DNA of 64,000 nucleotides from Ophiura sarsii (taxonomy: Eukaryota; Echinodermata; Ophiuroidea; Amphilepidida; Ophiuridae): the NCBI GenBank assembly GCA_035610835.1, contig JAYJML010000119.1:35540-99539 (forward strand). The letters are read 5' to 3'. This document shows positions 57,212-64,000 of this stretch, one piece after another. Position numbers and translations under genes: made by a program. Position 1 is the first letter of the stretch; every line of letters starts with the position of its first letter. The notes beneath the pieces were generated by a model. The model ran no database searches. It was given only the letters and a program-made list of their open reading frames with translations, and was not told where the DNA came from.

Positions 57212-57481
57212 CCCTAACCCACCCGGTGGATTTTCCAACAAAAACATTTTCAAGCAAAAAAAGCACACACAACAAGAGGTGCCACGCCCCGGGGTTTGAA
57301 CCCACGACCTCTAGGTTGGCGGGCGAACACTCTACCAACTGCGCCACGGGGGAAGCTGTGCTGGGCGAGTGTATACGCCCAGCTATATAGCCCGGGGCCA
57401 TTATTTCACAAGATTTCCTCAGCGCCAGGTGGAACCAGGATGCTGGGAAATGGGATTTCATGGGATCTGGGGCTGTAAGGG
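57212..57481. mobile_element. piggyBac-like MITE with tRNA-like cargo, copy A
   Basis: TTAA at 57208-57211 and 57482-57485; ends CCCTAACCCACCCGG and complement CCCTTACAGCCCC. Length exactly 270 bp, equal to copy B. The interior contains a reverse-oriented tRNA-like region and GTATACGCCCAGCTATATAG. CCC...GGG ends on TTAA are piggyBac-like. Confidence 0.85.
57284..57357 (-). repeat. tRNA-like sequence in MITE copy A
   Basis: On the minus strand CCCCCGTGGCGCAGTTGGTAG (A box) and GGGTTCAAACCC (B box) are correctly spaced, with CCGCCAA in the anticodon loop position (GCC would be glycine). Acceptor and T stems are imperfect, so it is a tRNA-derived sequence rather than a working gene. Reverse ORFs with SPVAQLVE and VVGSNPG are its translation shadow. 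Confidence 0.6.
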
Positions 57482-57545
57482 TTAATCAGGGTAAAATTAG
57501 AGAAAAAAAGTGAAAATTAAAAAAAGAAAATAAATCGTTCGTTAA

Positions 57546-57815
57546 CCCTAACCCACCCGGTGGATTTTCCAACAAAATTTTTTTCAAGCGAAAAAAACAC
57601 ACACAACAAGAGGTGCCACGCCCCGGGGTTTGAACCCACGACCTCTCGGTTGGCGGGCGAACACTCTACCAACTGCGCCACGGGGGAAGCTGTGCTGGGC
57701 GAGTGTATACGCCCAGCTATATAGCCCGGGGCCATTATTTCACAAGATTTCCTCAGCGCCAGGTGGAACCAGGATGCTGGGAAATGGGATTTCATGGGAT
57801 CTGGGGCTGTAAGGG
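57546..57815. mobile_element. piggyBac-like MITE with tRNA-like cargo, copy B
   Basis: TTAA at 57542-57545 and 57816-57819, 270 bp, nearly the same sequence as copy A (differences near 57580 and one base in the anticodon arm, CTCGG against CTAGG). Same orientation as copy A with only about 60 bp between them, both inside one hAT-like element. Confidence 0.85.
57618..57691 (-). repeat. tRNA-like sequence in MITE copy B
   Basis: Same A and B boxes as in copy A. The single difference restores better pairing of the anticodon stem (CGAG with CTCG-like partner), so copy B is closer to the ancestral tRNA-like form. Confidence 0.6.
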
Positions 57816-58016
57816 TTAAGCACACACACACCTATTGCTGGAAAGTCTTCTGAATCAAAGGTTTGAAATCAACAGCAGGTCCGATTGCTAGAAAATTTGG
57901 TTGGGTGCGGCCCAGTCAATTTTTCATTCCTTATATCTAACCCACTTATTCAAAAAGGTTGCCCACCCCTGTTCTAGATCATAAACCATATACCAGAAAA
58001 GCGAGGTAGACATTAA

Positions 58017-58361
58017 AGGTATATGACCCGATCACTTTTTTGGGGCTATGATTTTTTTTTCACATCAAGATATTTTGGTATCAGAAGAATCCCCATATTT
58101 TTCTCATTATGTCTGTAAAATATTAGGGGCCAGTAATGTTTCATTTGGAAATTATAGGCTAAAATGTGGTGAATTACTGCCAAAGGTGGCTAACCACCAA
58201 CCAGTCTGTGTACTACTCAATGGGCACATGTCTTTTGACCTTGCGCTTCTAAAAATAGAACCATTGGAGTTATGCAACTCAAACTTTGGAATGCAACAAT
58301 TTAAAGGATGACCTTTCATGTAAAATAGAAAACATCGAGTTGAAAATCGGGTCATCTACCT
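58017..58361. mobile_element. TTAA-flanked MITE with AGGTATATGACCCGAT ends
   Basis: TTAA at 58013-58016 and 58362-58365; right end complement AGGTAGATGACCCGATTTTC. Length 345 bp. An 87-codon ORF spans most of it but begins and ends with the element and shows no domain. Confidence 0.75.
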
Positions 58362-58365
58362 TTAA

Positions 58366-59175
58366 GAGGACTACTTAAATTTATTTGGATAAACATTTAA
58401 CCAATCCGATGGACATCTTCAATGGTTTAAAGTTAATCATTATCATCTGACCTAATAGGCTAATACTATACTCATTGTCTAATGATGGATATGTAGACAG
58501 GTATGGTCGATTTTATTGTCTTTCTGGTGGCTATTCTAATCATTTGTGAGCCATCTACAAAAGCTCCTTATTCACTATAGAGCCCGGGGGGTTACTCGCC
58601 TAATGTGATGCTCTAACGGGTCGCTTTTTTGGCAAAAAAATCCCTAAACATGGGGTATAATTTTATGCCGGAAAAGCCTATTTCCGCGAAAATGTTGTCT
58701 ATTTTCGCGAAAAAATTGCGAAAATGGACCCAATTTTCAAGATAATTTGCAAAAATTGGGTCTATAATGGGTAGGGGTTTGAATCTCCAGCCGCATACCC
58801 CCAACCAAACCGAATCCGAGTACCTCCTCCCGCGCTATGAAGCCCTAAATAATGTATACGAGAGGCAAAATTGAACCATATTTGGACAAAAATGTCAATG
58901 ATTGTGACATTTTGGCAGTTTAATGGCTGTTTGGGCATTATGGCGGCCATTTTGGCTTTTGTTAAACCCGCTATACATCTTTTAGTCCTAGCATCTTTTA
59001 CATTAAAAGATCTCAACTGACCCCGGGCTCCATAGCCCGGGGGCCGGGGGGGGGGGGGGTAAATGTGCGTTCTTACCATTTGAATAGAGGGGGTAAAATG
59101 TATGAATGGAGGGGGTAAAATGTGTGTTCTTACCATTTGAATAGCCTTTATATATCAGGAAACAGTATTGAGCGT
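58366..59175. other. Dispersed repeat with AAAATTGGGTCTATAATGGG phrases and G-runs
   Basis: 58575-58850 (AGCCCGGGGGGTTACTCGCC, repeated GCGAAAA, CCAAACCGAATCCGAGTACC) is related to 11700-11935. 59030-59110 has CCATAGCCCGGGGGCC, a G-run, and a doubled GAGGGGGTAAAATGT phrase. No gene. Confidence 0.5.
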
Positions 59176-59179
59176 TAAA

Positions 59180-59400
59180 TGTTGGTCATTTGGGGGCCAT
59201 TTTTAACAATTGGTAGCCATCTTGAATATTTTAAACATTTTATGGTGCATTTTGAAGCCGTGTATACAAACCAACCAGTAATTGTAAGTAATTTGGGGCC
59301 ATTTCTAACAATTGGTAGCCATCTTGAATATTTTAAACATTTATATTGCATGTTGAAGCACCATAAAAGCAACTCTGTCTCGATCAACAGTAAGCCTTTT
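59180..59400. repeat. ~110-bp tandem duplication
   Basis: ACAATTGGTAGCCATCTTGA then ATATTTTAAACATTT occurs at about 59207 and 59309, preceded each time by GGGCCATTT. Reading frames on both strands repeat accordingly and are not genes. Confidence 0.75.
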
Positions 59401-60570
59401 GAAGCCTCATCAGTAAGTTGGATTTGGCGGCCATTTTGAAAACGCCCTCTAGCGGACAAACTAGCCAGGGTACCAATTGTCTGCTCTCGATTCTCTGGTA
59501 TGGTTTGTGGTCTATTAGAACATTGCTGTAAAGAGTAACCGCGAGTGCCTCTAATGCACACAGGACCCCCACCCCCCCCCCCCCCCCCCCTCCCCAACCC
59601 CTCAGACAACGTATTTACCTACTAAACGATAACTATTTATATTACCATCACTCTTTGTAAGACATTGGGACAACATTTAGGATGTCTCTAGCTTGAATGA
59701 GTGTGTCCCTTGTATACATATGGGGTAATAGTTATTGATAATGATTGAGATTTAAAACATAATACCAGTAGTTTATATGTCACAACTATTCAAATTTATT
59801 TTTGATAATCTCTATTCTCTTGTCTTACCGGCGTGAAATACTGCAATTTCCAACTAATTTGCCCGTATTCACGCATCTGTGATTCACGCTGCCAAGCGTA
59901 TCTATAGGCAAAATACGGCCACAACATGATGAAGTGGGTCATGAACTAAATGATCAACACCAAAAAGAGACTTTAAAAATACCAATTACGACGAAATTAA
60001 ACCACAACTGAGAATATCTGGAGATAAAATGGAGATAAAGAGCACGCAAAATGGTCATGGGAAACTGTCCTGCAATGCCATCTTGTTAAGCTTGAATAAT
60101 GAAACATTCAACTAATGCCCGCGATGTACGAAAAATTGACATTTCTAACACTTAAATGGTCCAGTATGATGTTTTTAACGTTTCCGCATAATATTTAGAA
60201 TATTTGGTGTGTTTTGAGACCCATTATAATGTTGAAACCTGTTGAAAAAGTGAGCACGAATCGAGCAAAAAAAACCCCAGTTTTTGAACTAAAATAGCCC
60301 AGAAAAAAACGTTCATGAAACCCTCTTGTTAAGCTTGAATATTGAAACATTGAAACCAATACGTGCAAAGCGGGCAAAAGTTGGCATTTTAACACTAACA
60401 AGGTCTAGTATAACGTTTTTAATGTCCCTCACATTAAAATTGTGGAGACGTGACTCCATACCCCCACCCCCATTTGCGCCGCATACCGTATGTCCCTACT
60501 CTTCCTCCTTCTTTAATTATCCTCTTCCTTTCTCCTCTTCCTCCTGTTTTTAAACTCTTTTTTCAATGGG
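59401..60570. other. Unassigned sequence with a diverged duplication
   Basis: A C-run with flanking CACCC lies at 59567-59590. CTTGTTAAGCTTGAATA-TGAAACATT and GG-C-AGTAT-A-GTTTTTAA phrases near 60082-60180 recur at 60324-60420, a ~240-bp diverged duplication. No gene. Confidence 0.45.
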
Positions 60571-60625
60571 ATGGGGGGGGGGGGGGGGGGGGCATGGCCT
60601 GCTGAGCCCCCTGTATACGCCACTG
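60571..60625. mobile_element. Right end of a CAGTGGCGTA-family hAT MITE
   Basis: A G-run then GCCCCCTGTATACGCCACTG. No matching left terminus was found upstream. The recognisable CR1-like LINE starts immediately after. Confidence 0.5.
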
Positions 60626-60954
60626 ATGAAGGCACTCCTGTCAACGTAGTCTATCTGGACCTGGATAAAGCCTTTGGTACAGTACCACATAACATACTCC
60701 TCCCCAAGATTAAGACGCATGGTATTGACGGTAAGATATTATTCCCAGATCCAGGCCTGGTTAACTGATAGAAAACAGAAGGTTGTCAAACATGGAGCAG
60801 AGTCTAGATGGAAACAAGTGACCAGTTCAGTGGTTCAGGGATCGGCTCCGGGGGCCCACTCTGCTTCCCGATATACATAAATGACCTGGATTACGGTGTC
60901 AGCAAGACGTCCACAGTTAGCACGTTTGCACATGATACCAAAGTAGTCCACCCA

Positions 60955-61479
60955 TCTGATATCTGGCCAAACCAAACAATTAACCTAACAAAGCATTTCA
61001 AGTTGGTGGAATTTAATTTCAAACTGCTACACAATATTTTACCATGTGGAACCCACCTACATAAATGGAATATGTCAAATTCAAATCTATGTATCGTATG
61101 CAATGTACAAGATGATTATGAACATGTATTTACTTCATGTCACCTGTTAACGTGTTTTTGGACCGATATAGCCGAATTAATCTATAAAACGTTCAATCGA
61201 AACATTAATGTAAACTTCGAAACACTCATTCTGGGTTTCAAGATAAAGAGAGTACGAGACAACGATAATATACATGTCGTTAATACTCTACTTACTTTGG
61301 GAAAATACACAATTTTCAAAACGTGGTGTAAATTCAGAAACGACAAGAGCACATTTCTAAAAGTCAGAAAGAACCTCTACATCATATTCAAAAAAGATGC
61401 GAGACTCTATACTGAAATAGCAAAACATATCAAAGACCAAAAGTCTGTGTTGCTACAGCGTATTTGTGAAAAGCTGTGA
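60955..61479 (+). pseudogene. LINE ORF2 C-terminal zinc-knuckle (zf-RVT-like) fragment
   Basis: The reading frame has FKLLHNILPCGTHLHKW followed by CIVC-x8-EHVFTSCH, a CxxC...H...C arrangement found in the C-terminal zinc-binding region of L1/Tx1-type LINE proteins. It then runs about 110 residues rich in lysine (FKTWCKFRNDKSTFLKVRKN) to a stop. The fragment is open throughout, so it is young. It is fused in frame to the upstream CR1-like segment, giving an accidental 223-codon chimeric ORF from 60808. Confidence 0.75.
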
Positions 61480-61734
61480 AGCCAATACTGTACGTATGCA
61501 ATGAATATTTGATATTGATTATTATTCTACCACTATATACATGTATATGATTTTCAAAACAATAAGTAATATGTAACTAAAAATCTTTAAGATAGTAAGA
61601 ATATATTGTTTTAATTATATGAACTACATAATATGATTATTATTAATATGTTACTATGTATAAATGACAAGAGTTAATTAAAATAAAAGCACGAGTGCTA
61701 TATGCACTGTGGAAAAGAAAGAAAAAAGTTAAAA

Positions 61735-62012
61735 CAAGTGATTGACAGGTCTTAGTAGCCATGTCGCAAGTCACATGCTATTAAATGTTATTTTTATCTA
61801 AAACGTTACGTTGTTTCGCTTTCGTTAAGCAAGGTGAAACAAGTGATTGACAGGTCTTAGTATCCTTGTCGCAAGTCACATGCTATTAAATGTTATTTTT
61901 ATCTAAAACGTTACGTTGTTTCCCTTTCGTTAAGCAAGTTAAAACAAGTGATTGACAGGTCTTAGTATCCTTGTCGCAAGTCACATGCTATTAAATGTTA
62001 TTTTTATCTAAA
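61735..62012 (+). repeat. 105-bp tandem repeat at the LINE 3' end
   Basis: CAAGTGATTGACAGGTCTTA starts at 61735, 61840 and 61945. Units differ by a few bases (AGTAGCCATG against AGTATCCTTG). The third is cut at TTTTTATCTAAAA, where the A-rich tail begins. Confidence 0.9.
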
Positions 62013-62411
62013 AAAACAACAACAAAAAACCCAAAAAAAGTAGTCCACCCAGTAGGCACCGACACAGACATTGAGGATATGCAACATGACACTGACCACC
62101 TCCAAAACTGAACGAACAGACTGGCAAATGAGGTACAACGCTGATAAATGTTGTGTAATATACTTCAGAGACCACAACACCCACCACACTTATCATTTGC
62201 AGAACACGGAGCTGAAAGACCCTCAGAATCCTCATAGAAAAGTTACTCAAAGTATCCTCACAATGCGCGCAGCAGCAGCTAAGAAGGGTCACAGAGCATT
62301 GGGTATGATAACATGGAACTCTGCATACAAACGCAAAGCAGTAGTAGTGTTGATGCTCTTCAAGTCCCTGGTCAAACCCTACCTAGAATATGCAATACAA
62401 GCTTGGTGCCC

Positions 62412-62597
62412 CAGTGGCGTAGCTAGGATTTTTTTCAGGGGGGGGGGGGGGGGGGGCAAAATTTCTGAAATTTTCGTAAAAGGTTGCCCCCATATTTTGT
62501 TGCAGTCACTCATGAATTTACGTAAGTGGTGGTGGTGGGGGGAGTCCGAGGGCATAAAGGGCGTTGTAAGGGATTGTTTAGGATTTTTCTGTCAGTG

Positions 62598-62633
<36 letters not shown>

Positions 62634-62657
62634 CCGCCCCTCTTAACTACGCCACTG
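62412..62657. mobile_element. hAT-like MITE, CAGTGGCGTAG family, inside the CR1-like LINE
   Basis: CAGTGGCGTAGCTAGG and ...CTACGCCACTG ends, with TGGTGCCC at 62404-62411 and 62658-62665 as a perfect 8-bp duplication. It interrupts the CR1-like codons for AWCP. Two G-runs lie inside (62440-62456 and about 62599-62630). Length 246 bp. Confidence 0.92.
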
Positions 62658-63017
62658 TGGTGCCCACATATCTAAAGAAGGATAGGACATCACTTAAAAA
62701 AGTTTAATGACTAGCAACCAAGCTTATACCCAGCCCCGACCCAGCCTCAAACACCTCTCATACAAAGAGCGGCTACAGAACTTCACTGAATACACTAAAT
62801 ACAAGAAGAGAAAGAGCAGATAATGAAAAATATAGATGAGATAAATCCCTGACACATCGTTCAAGAAGGCCAAGCACCAGCGTACAAGAAGATACTCACA
62901 GAAATTTGTCAAAACAAGGTCCAGACTCGAAATCCGCAAGTATTTCTATAGCCAAAGACTGGTTGATAGAAGAACTCATACACGCATCCCTTTAATTAAT
63001 TAAAACTCACCATGAGA

Positions 63018-64000
63018 AAGACCTTTGACGGGTGGAGCTTTAATTGGGTGTATTTGTACTGGTTTTTCATGGTAAGAGACTCATAAGCTGATTTGAACAT
63101 GCATGTATCGATTATTTAAGCAAATTGCGATAATACTGTAAAACTGCAGATTTGTCAAGATATTGATGAATATGTTAATTCAATCATGTGGTCATGTATA
63201 TTTGAAACTTCATTTCATGATTATTATGTTTGAGAGTGCTTAAAATGACTCAATTTAAAGCTTATGTGATAGACAAACCAAATTCAAGCATTTTCTATTT
63301 TTTCTTTGAATTTTTTTGAAATTGCAATTTTTTGATTAACTTTTGGGTAAAATTATAAAAAAGTATTGTTTTTGATAAAAAAAAAATCATTTTCTTTGTA
63401 GAAACCATTTGTTTTAGCTACAGAGTAATAACAATCAAGGATTAAAGACTAAATTTACAAAATATATCATAAATGCACAACCTTAAAAAACCAAATTTCA
63501 TGTAAAATAAGTTTTTTCTAATTATTTTTGGTTGCCATGGTAACCAAAATACAAATAAAAAGAATTTAGAACAGTTTTATATAACATAAGTTAATGCATG
63601 AGTAACGTGCATCTACAAAATTCAGATTCCCGAGGGTTGTAGGTTTAATTTTATATATTCATGCTGGTTATTCTTTTTAAGGTTGCTTCAAAAGTAAAGC
63701 CTTTTGAAGAATGGATTTCCGTCTACTAAATTGAGAAAAGGGTTAAAATAAGCTAGAAAACGGGCACAAATGGGTCAAAAGTGCTACTTTTGGCATGAAA
63801 TTAAGAAGTATATGGCCACGGGGGACACTGAAAAATTATAAAGATGCATAGGAAACGAGTTGATCTTCATAATACCCGATTTGTATCAATTTCATTTGTA
63901 TAATGGATTCATCTAGCTGACAATTTAAGAAAAATAGATATTCATATCCAGGGACAATAAATATGGGTGAATTTTTGCTAATTTCTGAAATTGTGGGTAT
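63018..64000. repeat. Right arm of the large inverted repeat (family X), runs off the window
   Basis: Reverse complement of 55732-56873. X-box-like GTTGCCATGGTAAC at 63531-63544. The outer end, expected near 64.25 kb if it mirrors the left arm, lies outside the window. Confidence 0.8.

Larger units (their letters stand above)
57008..57971. mobile_element. hAT-like element containing two piggyBac-like MITEs
   Basis: The right end GGTTGCCCACCCCTG is the complement of CAGGGGTGGGCAACC, a classic hAT terminus; the left end TATGGGTAGGCAACC is a decayed version. TTCTAGAT flanks both sides (57000-57007, 57972-57979), an 8-bp duplication. GCGGCCC/GGCCC phrases lie inside both ends. Without the two nested MITEs it would be about 420 bp, so it is non-autonomous. 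Confidence 0.85.
60955..62036 (+). mobile_element. 5'-truncated Tx1/L1-like LINE inserted in the CR1-like LINE
   Basis: AAAGTAGTCCACCCA occurs at 60940-60954 and 62037-62051, a perfect 15-bp target duplication, and joining the flanks restores the CR1-like reading. The insert holds an ORF C-terminus (stop at 61477-61479), a ~550-bp 3' region with three tandem 105-bp units, and an A-rich tail ending at 62036. The 5' truncation and duplication are the signature of target-primed reverse transcription. Confidence 0.88.
60627..62995 (+). pseudogene. CR1-like LINE reverse transcriptase, split by two insertions
   Basis: Fragments in order: 60627-60760 with VVYLDLDKAFGTVPHNILL (motif A); 60674-60880 in another frame with AWLTDRKQKVVKHGAESRWK and VVQGS; 60830-60954 with PLCFPIYINDLDYGV and FAHDTKVVHP, where FAHD stands in place of the catalytic FADD; and, after an inserted LINE, 62037-62411 with DKCCVIYF, RALGMI and FKSLVKPYLEYAIQAWCP. 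After a MITE, 62666-62995 keeps only weak frames with SQKFVKTRSRLEIRKYFYSQR. Multiple frameshifts and the lost aspartate show it is dead. The 5' part is absent. Confidence 0.85.

Noticed and set aside
57284..57357. Functional tRNA-Gly (GCC)
   Set aside because: Acceptor and T stems do not pair well, and the sequence is part of a repeated 270-bp element.
58048..58311. 87-codon ORF as a small gene
   Set aside because: It lies within a TTAA MITE and its ends follow the element rather than a gene structure.
58762..59609. Reverse ORFs of 124 and 144 codons
   Set aside because: They cross G/C runs and a 110-bp tandem duplication and show no recognisable protein features.

Overview
This is animal nuclear DNA made almost entirely of repeats and transposable elements. 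I found no host protein-coding gene or host exon I could defend. The signs of a eukaryote are reverse transcriptases of four lineages (RTE-like and CR1/L2-like LINEs, a zinc-knuckle Tx1/L1-like LINE, and a Penelope-like remnant), many non-autonomous DNA transposons with clean target-site duplications (hAT-like 8 bp, TTAA, TA and TTA), tRNA-like sequences with pol III terminators, and several minisatellite arrays. AT-rich background, very long G/C homopolymers and this transposon mix suggest a marine invertebrate, perhaps an echinoderm or other deuterostome. The species assignment is a guess.

Layout. 1-14.4 kb is a nest. A ~160-bp satellite is split by a TA-flanked transposon (667-14119). That element's left terminal inverted repeat (TIR) is itself split by a foldback insertion, and its interior holds an 11.7-kb element with 54-bp TIRs and an 8-bp target duplication (1567-13237). 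Inside the latter lie a LINE with a nearly intact reverse transcriptase, two tRNA-like loci and several MITEs. 14.6-16.7 kb is a hAT-like MITE followed by a 58-bp tandem array whose unit contains the MITE/flank junction. 17.1-19.3 kb is a 2.1-kb TA element whose empty site can be read from another copy in the window. 21.0-22.3 and 24.7-25.5 kb are 77-bp and 47-bp arrays. 25.5-31.2 kb is a run of foldback elements. 31.3-33.5 kb holds an RTE-like LINE pseudogene followed by a Penelope-like GIY-YIG remnant.

34.86-37.69 kb is a TTA-flanked element filled by about 85 copies of a 32-bp unit whose start equals the element's own terminus. 37.9-48.3 kb is a dense field of palindromic MITEs, including two TTAA elements that share one TTAA. 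48.5-55 kb holds diverged duplications and clusters of TGAGTCA and AGGTCA motifs. 55.5-64 kb has long inverted arms (55.49-56.87 kb and 63.02 kb to the window end) enclosing a hAT-like element with two piggyBac-like MITEs inside it, and a CR1-like LINE split by another LINE and by a hAT MITE.

There is no operon or pathway logic. The interest lies in insertion chronology, the origin of satellites from transposon ends, and regulatory-motif clusters carried by repeats.
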